Source: Ornithodoros turicata (lineage: Eukaryota; Arthropoda; Arachnida; Ixodida; Argasidae). From it: a stretch of DNA of 64,000 nucleotides. The first letter of the stretch is position 1; every line of letters begins with the position of its first letter. Positions 46,607 to 57,955 of the stretch are shown one piece after another. The stretch covers positions 70,745,687-70,809,686 of the forward strand of contig NC_088206.1 in the NCBI RefSeq assembly GCF_037126465.1, written 5' to 3'. The translations under genes and the position numbers were made by a program. A model generated the notes under the pieces. That model had not been told where the DNA came from and made no database searches. It saw nothing but the letters and a program-made list of their open reading frames with translations.

Positions 46607-46862
46607 CAACAACACCGACTCTTCTCTGGATGTACGAATAACGTCCTAACGGATTCGTACGTCCGATGGATATCCCTCGGACATCTCCCTGTCTTCTTTC
46701 GTCCATGGTTGTCCATGACACCCCAACAACGCAGAATATCCTCTGAATGTACGAATGATGTCCTGACGGATTCATACGTCCGATGGATGTCCCTCACATA
46801 TCCATCGGACGTCGGAATCATGACATTATTCGTACATCCAGCAGATATTCGGTGTTGTTGGG
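46607..46862. mobile_element. palindromic element, second copy, with spaced half unit
   Basis: A full palindrome (about 46725-46860, centre near 46795) is preceded by a directly repeated half unit (46607-46680). Between them lies a 45-bp spacer (GACATCTCCCTGTCTTCTTTCGTCCATGG and on). That spacer recurs in inverted form at 47014-47053, beyond the LINE tail. The arms match the 29-kb copy (GTACGAATAATGTCCTAACGGATTCG). Confidence 0.75.
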
Positions 46863-47012
46863 GATGTCTTGAACTGTAGGGGTTGCTTTTGTTTTCCTTC
46901 CCTCTTCATCCTTTCATGTGAACCCTTTTAGAATGGGGTAGGGTCCGGCACTCAACGCAGGGAAACATCCCACATCATCATTATCATCATTCATTCATCT
47001 ATATTGTTGTCG
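46863..47012 (+). mobile_element. LINE 3' tail
   Basis: AATGGGGTAGGGTCCGGCACTCAACGCAGGGAAACATCCCACATCATCA matches the 3' UTR of the 58.7-kb LINE (GCGGGGTAGGGTCCTGTGGCTACCGTGGGGAAACATC). It ends in ATC/ATTC repeats and is inserted between two halves of the palindromic element. Confidence 0.75.
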
Positions 47013-47054
47013 GTGAACAACCACGGACGAAAGAAGACAGGTAGATGTCTCAAA

Positions 47055-48111
47055 AGAGCAACACCACCTTCACGATTTCGTTCTTTTTTGTTTTTTTGTC
47101 TGCGGCGCATTGCGCAAGAAATAACGCGCGCAACAATAGTCTCTGCCCGAAGCTCTCCTTATGGTTTATGGTCCTTATGGTACCACCAACGCTATCCCTC
47201 ACGTACGCAAAGGCGATAGCGCATAATGCACTACAACTCACTATGGAGCATGCTGCATTGGCTGACCCGTATAGCCTGCGCGGTGGGGAGTCTTTGTGGT
47301 GTTTGTTCCAGCGTCGTAAATTAAAGTTGATATGTACAAACTACCCCAAGAATCATTAGTCATTAGTCAGGAAGTCTTTGATCCGCTCGCCCTCCAGAAA
47401 CCCCCTGAACTCCTTTAGAGAATGTGTGATGCATTAGAGTGGACTTGGTCGCCGGCTATCTGACTTGTATGTATATTGAATACCGTGCTCGAAATACTGC
47501 GTTTCATTCTTTCGTTAGTATATTAGTATTATCGACTGTATTCTGCGAAAGGTATTTTTACTCTATGTTGGAACGCGTTTTTCGGTATCTTCTACTCAAT
47601 ACTAGGATTACTTGTCGTTTGTCTGTTTGTCTTCTTACTGTGCAGTTTCACAAGGTACTTATTACTAAAAAAAAACAAAAAACAAGTACCCTTGCGTCCA
47701 TGGTCTTTTTCTTCTCTCTCTCTTTTTAGCACATTGCGGAGAAAGTAAAACCAATGACCAAGTAGATTATTTTTCAAAGAGAGGAAATTTGGCTGACAAA
47801 CAAAGTGGAAAATACTCCTACACGACGATACGACTGATCCGATATGACCCGATACGACTAATGTCCACGCTTAAATAATAATTTGCCTCTCCTGTTTTCT
47901 TTTATTTTTTGCCTTTTCAGATAATACTTACTAAAGAACAGTAATCACTTTCGAGACCAACACTCACCGGTATCTACTCTTCAACGTTAATTACTTTATT
48001 TAGCAAGTATATGCGTCGTATTTTAAGTACGATATCCCTTCGGTATTTAGCATCGCATCTTAAATACGCCCATACTTGCAGTATATTGTACATGTCTGCC
48101 GGCTACAGACG
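47055..48111. other. spacer, no gene seen
   Basis: Open frames of 90-104 codons here show no domain. A GATACGACTGATCC-type short repetition lies at 47823-47860. Confidence 0.35.
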
Positions 48112-48113
48112 TA

Positions 48114-48334
48114 CAGCTTGGGACAAAAGTTTACGGAACACCGTGGGGTGTCGCATTTCTCCGTTACAGCGACACCCTAGCAGCAAACAGGAACTGACAC
48201 ACACGCACACTGAGAGATGGATAGAACAGCCAGTTACCAGTTTCTTATTCGATCTCTTCCTGATAGCTAGCACGGGGCCGCTCCGATGAAGGAATATACC
48301 AGTGCCGTGTTCCGCGAACTTTCGTCCCAAGCTG
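48114..48334. mobile_element. Tc1-type MITE, TA target
   Basis: CAGCTTGGGACAAAAGTTTACGGAACACC at the left is mirrored by CAGCTTGGGACGAAAGTTCGCGGAACACG read inward from the right, flanked by TA (48112-48113 and 48335-48336). Termini with GGGACAAAAGTTT are typical for Tc1-like elements. It is 221 bp with no transposase. Confidence 0.85.
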
Positions 48335-48706
48335 TACCACACAACGCATGTTGTCGCGCATAGAGTCACTAAATAAGCTACGCTTCAGAGTATCGACACT
48401 GAGTTCCAAGAGCGAGCGAACGTGCGCCATCTTGTTTCCGCGCCACGCTACCCACGCGCACGCGCACTGAGCGCCTTAGTGCACGATGCCATCTATCGTG
48501 CGCGGGTGAAATGTTCCTTTCGTTTACAAGCAGCAGCTGACAGCCTTGAGCTCACCTTGACGTCCTCGGGACGCTGCGGTTGAGGATACATGGATTATCG
48601 CGCAACAATCACACACGTTTCTCTATTGCACAGGAAGCATTTATGTTAGATCTTTAGATTAGATTAGAAAACTAGACAGAACTCAGCAATTATGAAAAAT
48701 AAAGTA

Positions 48707-49338
48707 TAGTGAACCCTCGTTATTATGACCCCCGTTAATCTGACATTCACGCTTTATGACCGAATTCGTGGGGAACGGTTTTTTCCCCATGTAAATCCTT
48801 CCCGTTAATATGACATTCCGCTTATCGGACTATGACCGAGATTTTTGGGCACAGCTGGGGTCAAAGACACGTACCTATGATCCGCCCGTTATTATGACCG
48901 CGTCACGCACCCCTTTGAGTGGCTGCTTAAGTTTCTCAGGAACAAAGTGACACAGTTAAAGTGGGGCGCAAAGGATTAGGGTGACTCGAGGCGTTGTTGT
49001 CCTCAAGATTACTCATACCTCTTCTCGGATTGCTAAAGCAGTGAAGCACTGAAGGTTGCCTTATTGTTTCTTGAGCAACACAATGACATTAATAATGTTT
49101 ACGTGATCAATAATACTCTTGTACAGTTAGAAAAGCTGATCACTGCAAGCTACTCCAAGCAGTCATTGCTGACAGACTTTTTTTATTAAATAAATTGTTG
49201 TACAGCATCATGCGTACGTTTTGTTCTGCCGTGCATGCCCTCTGGTCCCCACTGGACCGCTTTCTCGTTATTATGACAATTCGCTTTATGACCAAAATCT
49301 GCGGGAACGGACGCGGTCATATTAACGAGGGTTCACTG
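48707..49338 (+). mobile_element. pogo/Tigger-type element, internally deleted
   Basis: TAGTGAACCCTCGTTATTATGACC at the left and CAGTGAACCCTCGTTAATATGACC read inward from the right, with TA on both sides (48705-48706, 49339-49340). Subterminal GTTAATCTGAC/GTTATTATGAC words repeat inward. It keeps a C-terminal coding remnant (49049-49189). A 167-bp relative is at 60162-60328. Confidence 0.85.
49049..49189 (+). pseudogene. C-terminus of a pogo/Tigger (DDE_1, jerky-like) transposase
   Basis: Forty-six codons and TAA are open: LKVALLFLEQHNDINNVYVI at the start, then LVQLEKLITASYSKQSLLTDFF. A leucine-rich helix followed by KQ..ITDFF at the very end is characteristic of Tigger/pogo transposases. 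The DNA-binding and catalytic parts are deleted. Its place within TA-flanked pogo-type termini supports the call. Confidence 0.75.
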
Positions 49339-49494
49339 TAAATCGTAAAATCGTAAAATAAAGTTGTTGTTGTTGTATAGTTTATATATTTGGGGTAAAT
49401 AGCGAACGCATTGAGAAGTGAGACGTTTCAGCAAAGACGTAAAGTCGTCTGCAAGATCGTCGGATGTCCGAAAGTCCTCATTCATCATCTCACA

Positions 49495-49875
49495 ATAGTG
49501 TTGAGGTAGCTCGTATGATTTGGAAAGGGGTAATGGTTCCAGGCTTGACATTTGGAAATGCAGTAATCTGTCCAATCCCGTGCATCTTGAAGGAATTTCG
49601 GACAATTCTAGGGGGAGGGCGTTGCTGTTTGAGGCAAGGACAGGGATGCTAAGAACAAAAACCCATGTAGCTAAATATTCGGAAATCAACGGACAAAACG
49701 CGAGGTATATGTGGACAGGAAGAAGAGACCGCGAAACATGTTGTATTGAAACATAAGTGTATTCAGCCAGCGCAAGGGAATGTGTCTATATCGAAAGCAC
49801 TGGGTTTTCGAAACCACAGAGACGAAATTAGCTTCTTTGCAACACAAAACACGAGGGAACGCCTAAACCATTGAT
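49495..49875 (+). pseudogene. degenerate LINE 3' coding fragment
   Basis: Two plus-strand pieces in different frames look like the end of a non-LTR retrotransposon ORF2: VMVPGLTFGNAVICPIP near 49533, and from 49725 ETAKHVVLKHKCIQPAQ...ISKALGFRNHRDEI to TGA at 49874. The (E)T..HVVL..C.....ALGF pattern is common after the RNase H or zinc-knuckle part. The minus-strand 118-codon frame over the same stretch is treated as a shadow. Confidence 0.45.
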
Positions 49876-52329
49876 AGGCTACAAATAATTTAACGAAGAC
49901 TACCTAATGCGCGCACGGGCGGTGGTACATGATATAATACTCTAATTCTAGGCTAGGTAGCGCAAGCTACCGCCCGTTTCAAAAGGTAAAGCCGCAGAAT
50001 CCATCCATCCATCCACCTTCCTATATGACCTTGGAGCAATTCGCAACGAGCGCGATGCATTCTGCCGCGCTGTCCGTGCTGAAATGAAGAATCCCTTGTC
50101 GTTCATCAGAAGACCGAGTACTGAACGCTTTGCGTGGATAATGACAAGAGAAGACTCTTTAAAGAACGCTGAGCAAGGAAGATGAGTATAAAATTTCAGG
50201 AGGGAAAGAAATTGAAAACCACAGACTCTTTTCCTTTTTTTTTTTAACATGTTCGCCTACCTGTCAAAGTGCTCTTGTGTAGAAAATTTGTCTTTATAAA
50301 TATTTTACGAAGCGCAGGGTTGCTAGTTTCCGGCTAATAGATTTTCCGAAATTCGACGGAAAAAAAAGTGTACATTTTGGCGAAACCTGGAAATGGTTGT
50401 ATTATAGGCGAGTATTTTAAATTCGTCGCTGTCGGACACGGTGAACAGAGAAGCATTATAATGCGAGCTCGAACTGGTTTAGAATAACAAAAGATAGTAG
50501 ATAGGATAAGGGGGATAAGGACATCTTGAACGTGCAGGTAATCATGATGGATGGGGGGTCTCGCGCCAGGATATTAGCGGTTGGGAGTTTTCGCCGAACA
50601 ATATTGAGTGTTAGTAAACCGTTGATAACGCGGCCTCCGAAGTACCGTGTCTACCGCACCCAACGAAGTGATAAGATTCTGAGTCTCGAGTGATGAGATT
50701 TTGTCATTGGTTCCGGTAGATACGGTAGATTCACGGTGACGTTACCGCTAATCTTGCTAACCTCAGGTATCAAAACTCGCTAATCTTAAGTATAAAATCT
50801 GGCCCGCAGATGGTTATCGGTATAAGTATCGAAACCAAGAGATCCTAGTTAAAAATTCGTTAAAACTCCAGCGCAGGGGAAGACAATAAAGGACAAACAC
50901 GAGACAAAACCGTTTGTCCTTTTAATCTCTTCTCCTGCACTGGTGTTTTAACGATTTTAGAAGGTATCACCAACCCGCTCGGACTTTAATCTTGTTCTAG
51001 TTATAAAGGCATCGCAACTACAGCTCGAATAGGGTTATTCAGCTTTGCGAGTCCCGGACTTCGTTAAAGAAATCCGAAGTAAGTCACTTAGCGACACAGG
51101 GTATTATGAATAGTAGCACGTCAATGGCATAACGTCGCTGGCAACCTCCGTAAATGCATTAACTATATATCGAGTAAGTTTAAATAGAGACCCGGCGTTG
51201 CGGATGACAAGCCTCTAAGGGGGGGAGGGGGGGTTACCTATTTATTTTGGCAGTAAAAATCAGTCAGAGAGGACGGCTTTGGTAAATAATTCCTTAGTGC
51301 CCTCTAAGCAAAGTATAGTAACGACTAATTACTATTCCTTCCTATCCATAGATTAGAGCTGACAAAGTGGCTCGCTGTTTCTCAGTCGTCTATAGTCACT
51401 ACAATACCGCACCTTCCGGTGCACCCCGAAAGTTACCGCATTTCGAAAAAACTATCGATGTACTAGGGTTCTGCGTTTTCGGTTTTAATCGAAAAACACC
51501 GAATACAGAGGGACATTCCAGGAACGATGACAGAGATAAATTGCTGCACATGCCCAGCAAGTTGTTGACGCAGATCGCAATCCATACAGGAATACTATGG
51601 TTGTGAGAAATGTCCCTTTACTTTTTCGTTAGCCGTAAAACGCCACCGTTAGACGCGCAGCACTGAAATTACATTGTGATTTCTATTCGGCGATAACTGT
51701 CGGGTAAACCATGTACACAGGAGGAAAAACATCGAAAAACGCCGATTTCGTGAAAATCAATAAACACCGAAAACCATACGCCGAATCCGCCCAAAAGTAA
51801 AAACCCGAAACGCGGAACCCTAGCTATAACACTGATCAGTGCGTAACCCGTACCACGGAAGCGGAAATACTACGCTTAATGTGCCACTGCAGACTTTAAA
51901 ACAATATTTTGCTTCGTATTATAAAATAATTTCACTCGAGGACTCAGAACACGGAATATAGATGCCATCAGTGAACACTAGGCGGTTCCACGAGTTTTCG
52001 AAAGAAGCAAAACTGCATAGTTTCGTATTCTGCAAGAATAAGTGACGTCATCGAGAGCTCCGGCCTCCGTTTCTTAGCAACAGCACGCGCACATTCCCTG
52101 TCTCCGCCCCACGTTGCCAGCGGACGTGGTGAGTAGGCGGATATTGACCTTGTTGAGAAGCAATGTTGTCAGACGGGTGCAAGATTGCGCGCACTATGAC
52201 GTCATACTTCCCAAAACTGGGAATTAATTATATTAATTAATAATTATTATTATATATTATTAATTATTTTATGCTTCCGCCTTACAAAGAGAATCAATAT
52301 TTTGGGGAGAATACAATACGAGATACGTG
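49876..52329. other. spacer with one foldback
   Basis: Apart from the foldback at 50858-50953, a G run at 51219-51233 and an A/T tract at 52203-52272, nothing is recognised. Confidence 0.4.
50858..50953. repeat. foldback, about 40-bp arms
   Basis: CGTTAAAACTCCAGCGCAGGGGAAGA...AAAGGACAAAC is mirrored by GTTTGTCCTTTTAATCTCTTCTCCTGCACTGGTGTTTTAACG around a 13-base loop. Weaker pairing continues 5 bp outward on each side. Confidence 0.8.
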
Positions 52330-52445
52330 GATTGCAATGACATTCGCCTGGAAAGTCTGCGGGAAAACCCAGGGAAAACCTCAGACACCACAGCCGGTGC
52401 CGGGATTTGAAACCCGCGTCATCTCCAAGATTCGACGTGGAAGGT
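52330..52445 (-). mobile_element. SINE, 3' part missing
   Basis: GACATTCGCCTGGAAAGTCTGCGGGAAAACCCAGGGAAAACCTCAGACACCACAGCCGGTGCCGGGATTTGAAACCCGCG, followed by CATCTCCAAG: the middle and B-box part of the reference. Confidence 0.8.
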
Positions 52446-53009
52446 GGTATTCTTATTATTTAGCCCATAGTAACGCTTTAATAATGCGCAGAAACCGTAA
52501 ACTCCACACCCTTTCAGTGTCCGCAGTACTCACAGCCCGTGCGGCGCCGAATGTCAGGGCTTTCGTTACATCTATCACGGACTCAATGTTTTATTCCAAG
52601 TCTTCAACAGTGAAATTACTGCGTTCACTGTGATACAAGCTTTCATGCAGTTACAGCAGATTTCATTTCTACCGGTAATGACGATAATGTGAAAGTGTAA
52701 TTGTTAAAAATTGCAACCGAACTGCATTGTGGCGTTCTTTTTTGGGATCACTTTACATCTTAATCCGTCGCCCCTCAATAGGTATTAAATCGCGCGTCGC
52801 TCACTATTTCTGATACTGAAAAATGACAGGGCGCAATCCTCCGGCACATTGCACTTCGCTAATAATTTCAGTGAACGTGACCCCCACAGCAGTATCACTG
52901 GAATTGCCATCGAGTCACTTTTGTTTCTCCCAGCGGGCAGATGATCACGTGCGGTTACACTGTGCTCAGTCTCGGTGCAATCTTATTATTATTATATACA
53001 ATTAATATC

Positions 53010-53530
53010 CCTGTGATGAGTTCGGGCTTTTCCCTCTCGCACCGACAGCGATCCCTCGCAGTAGAGGGGTAGCAAAAACAACAACAATAATAACCCGTTC
53101 GAAGAAATGAAAGACGAATGAACAGTTTTACTACAATATTTTCTCACGAATTTGGTAACTTTTGACGCGAAGGAAGGAAGGCTAAACACTGTTTTTTGGG
53201 AGAACAACCCTCGTTCCCAGTCGCCACGTTGCTAAGTGCGGTGCAGGTGGGCTTCTTAGTTGTCTTTGCTTGTGGTATTTAGCCAATTAGGTGTCTTTGA
53301 AAAGGCAGCGATTCCGTGAAACAATCTAATGTTTCGCTAGTTTCGAGCAAAAGAAATAAAAATAGAACTAATGTATCTGTATAATGCTTCAGATGTTCGG
53401 CCCTGGTGTCTTATTTATCGACACTGACGTCATTTGCGAATGGCATTCTGTTTCTTCGTGTAGCTCGATGTAAGAGAAACGAATGACATTCGGTGCAATT
53501 GTCATTCGCCGGGAATGTCATTCGGTCAAT
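53010..53530 (-). repeat. interspersed repeat with GAATGTCATTC motifs, copy 2
   Basis: This is the reverse-complement relative of 4391-4915, with the same block order. It retains the outer GAATGTCATTC cluster (53480-53525) more fully than copy 1. It lies about 260 bp downstream of the candidate exon 1 donor, inside intron 1. Confidence 0.7.
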
Positions 53531-53789
53531 GCCGTGTGACTGGGCCATAATTCATTTTGAGAACACTTACGACCGATACAACAGGTAGAACGGGTCAGTG
53601 CATTTTCTGTTTGTTGAACTATTATTTCCCGCTGTTTCCTGGTCATGACCGTTTAAATGCCCTTTCCCTTTTTCCCTCCCTAGGACGAAAACTGGACGGG
53701 TGAGAACCCCGACCTCTTTCTCCTCGCATTAAAACACGTGGCAAAGTTTTATCGTATTTTACGGAGATAGAAAAAGGATAAACACTCAC

Positions 53790-53842
53790 CTGGATTCCCG
53801 GCAAAGTCGCTCCCGCGCAGACAATATATCCAAATGTCGCAT
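53790..53842 (-). CDS. candidate first coding exon (exon 1) of the small membrane protein gene
   Basis: On the minus strand TTGCAATGC opens a 17-codon frame (MRHLDILSARERLCRES) that reaches a perfect donor, AATCCAG/GTGAGTGT, with two bases of a split codon. The exon at 21320-21206 begins with one base that completes it as AGG (Arg). All three exons then give 53+115+171 = 339 nt, 113 codons including the stop. The exon probably starts further upstream, around 53880-53990, as 5' UTR. Phase agreement has a one-in-three chance of arising by accident. The long intron (53789-21321) is usual for tick genes. An alternative is that this is a non-coding first exon and translation starts at the internal Met of exon 2. 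Confidence 0.4.
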
Positions 53843-54010
53843 TGCAACTGGAGCCCGCGAGCGACCGTCCGACTCAGCTGTTACGGGCTCAGGCTCGCGT
53901 CTGAACCCCTCTCAACACAGTAGAAGGTACCAGCACAGCGAGCGGAAGTGGAAAGAGGGCTAAAAGTGTAGGGAGAGGGAGAGGCATCGACCAATCGTGG
54001 CCCCAGGCTA
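53843..54010 (-). promoter_or_regulatory. candidate promoter and 5' UTR of the minus-strand gene
   Basis: This stretch is GC-rich with several CpGs (CGGACGGTCGCTCGCGGGC) and carries an inverted CCAAT box (CCAATCG at 53991-53997 on the plus strand, so CGATTGG on the gene strand). No clear TATA box is seen. It lies just upstream of the strong donor-bearing exon, and no repeat family was recognised in it. Confidence 0.3.
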
Positions 54011-54224
54011 CGAATGTTTGGTTTCGATTTGGTTCCTTCTTGGAAGCGCAAGTTTTTAGCGCTCGATTCAAGCTGCGGTTGTGTTACACAGCGCACCGTT
54101 TGGAAAGCGGTAAAAGAGAATTATGGGAGGAAATGGATATTCAGGAAAAGCGACCCGTGGCAAGAAAAAAAAAAAAAAAGAAAAATCAGTGACCGGAGGA
54201 CTGACGCATCCTTGCGGTCTAACT

Positions 54225-54475
54225 CAAACGTTACGTTAAGCGACTCGGAGGTTGTGAGTTGGAATCCTACCACCGAGTGTGTACTCTGAGGTTAAAGTAC
54301 TTCCTGGGCCGACTTCATGGGGGAACCAGCTGTGGTGGCATTCGTTTGGAAAGTCTGGCAGAAAACCAGAAGAAAAAAAAACAAAAAACTCGGACTCAGC
54401 CTCTGGTAGGGTTCCAACCTAGTACCTCCAAGTCTTCAACATGACCTCGCAGCTAGCACCAAGAACGCTGATAAG
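54225..54475. mobile_element. two SINE fragments in opposite orientation
   Basis: A plus-strand tRNA-like head remnant (GTGAGTTGGAATCCTACCACC, then CTCTGAGGTT; 54225-54295) is followed by a minus-strand copy (TTCCTGGGCCGACTTCATGGGGGAACC to GTAGGGTTCCAACCTAGTACC and AACATGACCTCGCAGCTAGCACC; 54300-54475). Confidence 0.65.
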
Positions 54476-55371
54476 CATGCATCTGGCTGTGAGAGCTCTC
54501 CGCCCGCATGTTCTGCCTCACGAGAAATACCCTTTCCACCGAGGGTGTCATTGGTATGACGTCATATCCCCCATTCTCTATGGTAATCGCTAAAAGAAAG
54601 AAAATAGACACGAAATGCGGTTGCCATGGCAGCGTCATCACGATTGGCGCGCCAACAACGCGACCAGATTTGTTGCAGAGAACTCATATCTGTCGGCCTC
54701 AATTATGTCACCCACCCACCACTGTGAGGCAGACAGCAGCGTGCTCTTTCAGAAGCACGACCACCACCTCAATTATGTCCCAGAATTCCCCGGAAATGGT
54801 CAGGAGGCGAACGTGGGCAGATGACAGCAAATGAAAGGAGAGTATTTGCATCAATGTTGCCACACCGCTCGATCACTGCGGGACAATTTTGGTCAGGAAA
54901 CGTTTATTTCGGAAGCACGCGTCTAAAATGTATTGATAACGCTCTTTTGAGCGACGCCCTTTTGAAGACTTTTTCGTGGGCTAAATTTCACTACGAAATT
55001 TGGTGAATTTCCAGTGCTGGAAGGATGGCCTTGCGAAGACTTTGACGCGCCCTTCCAGAAATATCTTATCGCGCGCAGACATATCCAGGAGTGATTTCTA
55101 TTCTTGGGAAGTTATGTTTCGAATAGCTGAATCAAATTCATTTGGTTTAATTCCCTATCATATACGTATACCTCACAGGCACTACTTTAACAATACTGAT
55201 AAGAAACGAAATGACTATTGTTAAGACTTATCTACAAACGTGTTACGGTTTCTCGTCGTGCATTTTTAAGGAATAGCAAGCCGACCGTCACATGGCTGAA
55301 CTTTTCTTCCGATAACAAACATATCTCTCCTGTTCGGTTATGTCAACCTGACTGCACACTGATTTCAAGAA

Positions 55372-55497
55372 CATGAAATTAAAAGAGCTAATACCAGAGG
55401 AAGGGAAGAAGACACACGCAAATAACGCCATTTGTGTGTGTCTTCTGCGCTATTTGTGTGTATCTTCGTCCCTTCGTCTAGCGCTTTTAGTTTCATG
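55372..55497. repeat. foldback with internal short duplications
   Basis: CATGAAATTAAAAGAGCTAATACCAGAGGAAGGGAAGAAGACACAC is mirrored by GTGTGTATCTTCGTCCCTTCGTCTAGCGCTTTTAGTTTCATG. A second GTGTGTGTCTTCTGCGCTATTT lies in the loop, so the right arm core is partly duplicated. Confidence 0.8.
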
Positions 55498-57774
55498 ATG
55501 TCCTACCAACAGGCCCAATTCAACGTTCTACTTGACTTCAAGACTGACGATATACCAGCGGCCTGGTAGTACGACACAAACCATCTCCGTCTGCCGTTAA
55601 ATGACGCACGCAATCTGCCGAGAGTTGGTTTCACGTTAGGGGCAACCAATTCCGGGAGGAGTACACCCATTACAGTAACCCTCAGTCGGTAATAATTAGC
55701 AGTTCTAACCCACTGCAACAAATCCAAACTAATATGAGCAAATCCGTCTCGCCCGCTGATCCTACGGAAGTCCATCGATATTGCTTAGCAGACGACACTA
55801 ACTTAGCAGACGACGTTCGTTGCAGAAGGTAACATATCCGCCTTCTGCATCCGTCCTCTGCTAATCGATCTTCCGCTATACTCATGGCTTTGACTCAGGG
55901 TCTTTTCATCGAGCTCTGCGCTATGTATGCGAGGAAGATTGATTACTTCCACTCTAACTAATGCCTCTTGCGGGTAATTTCCTTTTCTTTTCACGCGACT
56001 GCCGTCAAAGGGCCGGCCAACGCCCAGCACTACTCAGGTGAGAACAAGGAACAATATTGAATTATTAAATACTGACGTTCAGCGGAGAATCACAGCTCCA
56101 TTTCACAGCGCACTGGTTCTTATTCTGGTGCGCTGGTATTAATTGCACGTATGCGATACCAACATTGTCGGAACACGTCGGTGTGTCTCTACTAGGCGGC
56201 ACTGCTTGCGCTCGTTAATGACGATGACAATGATACTCCGAGGCTTCACGACGCATAATGACAAAGGCCATGACTGGGCATGCAGATTAATTATGACCCA
56301 ATTCGTTAGGACCGACTATGTTCTACTTACTCGGTTTTCAAAATGCATGATAAAAAAAATATTAAAAGCAGAGCACCGGGAATTTCTTGTGTCGGTCCCT
56401 GTGTATTCTTCTGTCTCGAGGATTGTTCTCGCAAAACAACATCTTTTTGGCTCGCGCCCTTGAAGTGAAACTTCACTTACAATTAAAATGAACCTTGTTC
56501 GTCGTAAAATTGCGTGTACTCAATGCCTATCTTTAGAAAGTCAAGCAAATTCACCTGAGAATGGCGACATTGTTGGTCAAAGACTAAAAACGCGACACTG
56601 AAACCGAAACAGGACCAGCCAAGCAATGCTCTCCGCCATACTAGTGACGTCAGTAAGACGACGTCCGCGCCACACTGGTGACGACGAAGTGGAGTGCGTG
56701 CTTTTGGGAGGAGAGCGCGTGCCCTCACGACCAAGTCATGCACGCAGTGTCCGCTCGGGGCGAAAACGCACCAGCACGGGCGTTCCATGGACTGGTTTCA
56801 CTTAGACTCGTAAAATGTTTTAATGATTTACGGAAAGCAACTATTCTGAGGCTGGACCACAGACAGACAGACGAACACAACGCGAGCCTTAAAGTGCCTG
56901 AGAACGACAGCAATATTTCAATTTTTCACGCTAAAGATTACCTCGCTGAAAAGCAAAAGCTTTAACACCCGCTGCGCGCTCTAAACCCAGTAAACTTATC
57001 ACTACCTCCATTATGCATTCATCGGATCGCACTGTTTCAACACACCCCTGTATGACAGGCACATACGACTTGTGTCAAAGAACTTTTTTAGTCGCGTGCA
57101 AGATAATCCCCGATATGCATCTTGCGTCATAAACCACCCTGCCTCGCTGACTCGGCGCGGACGAGCCTGATGCAAGATTGAAGAGTATGTCTGTAACGGT
57201 ACTTTAGATCCTAAGCACAAGTGCCGTTTTCTCTTTTGGGGGTGAACTCTTTGCTTTATGTTTGATACTGTCTCGTAACGGAGGCAGGAGAATTACCCTT
57301 CCATCTTAAAGTACGCACAAGGGAATAGGCCCGCAACATTCGAGGGGTGGGATCTTCTTACGGGGATAATGGACTAGCGCGAAAAAACAAGATTACGTTT
57401 TTCTCTCTCTCTCTCTCTTTCCATGTAGACCTTGTCACGTGAGCTTAAAGGCGGCCGCATCGCGTGCATCATGCATGATAGTCATGATTACATGATTGAT
57501 TGACGGATTTTATTTTTGCTTGGGTACCTGCCAAGGACTAAAGGATATAGTCCTGATAGTCATGATATATATTGCGCATGATCGTGCACCATGCTCACAA
57601 TTATGATCTAAAGATGGGCTAGTATTACATGCAAACTAATATTGCTCCGCATGCTACGAGCATGCGCAGACCGGTAAAAAGAACGCACCCTGTCCACGTT
57701 AAAGCCTTTGTGACGTCACAAGTATGGCGGCCTGACAGAGGTGGGCAAGGCCACGACTAACGGTCTGGGAAATG
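55498..57774. other. spacer, no gene seen
   Basis: TTAGCAGACGAC occurs twice at 55785-55820 (the complement of the GTCGTCTGCTAA word found elsewhere). Open frames of 90-106 codons have no recognised domain. Confidence 0.35.
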
Positions 57775-57955
57775 CGCGTCCTGGGCAGACTTCTATGGGA
57801 AGTGTGCCAACATATGTCTGAGAGCGTCTGAGGAGAACCCAGGAAAAACCCCAGACAGCACAGCGGGCACCGGGACTCGAACCCGGGTACCTCCCAAGTA
57901 TGAGTCCCGGCACAGGCATGGCACAAGCAGTACGCCTTGCGGTTCGGCCGATCTC
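57775..57955 (-). mobile_element. SINE with well-kept tRNA-like head
   Basis: GTCCTGGGCAGACTTCTATGGGAAGTGTGCCAACATATGTCTG, then CCCAGACAGCACAGCGGGCACCGGGACTCGAACCCGGGTACCTCCC. The head extends to GGTTCGGCCG, covering B box and A box remnants. Confidence 0.8.

Noticed and set aside
49333..49689. 118-codon minus frame with protein-like composition and an upstream CTTAG acceptor
   Set aside because: The plus strand over the same stretch reads as a degenerate LINE end (GLTFGNAVIC, HVVL, ALGF), and the minus frame runs on through an AAC microsatellite.
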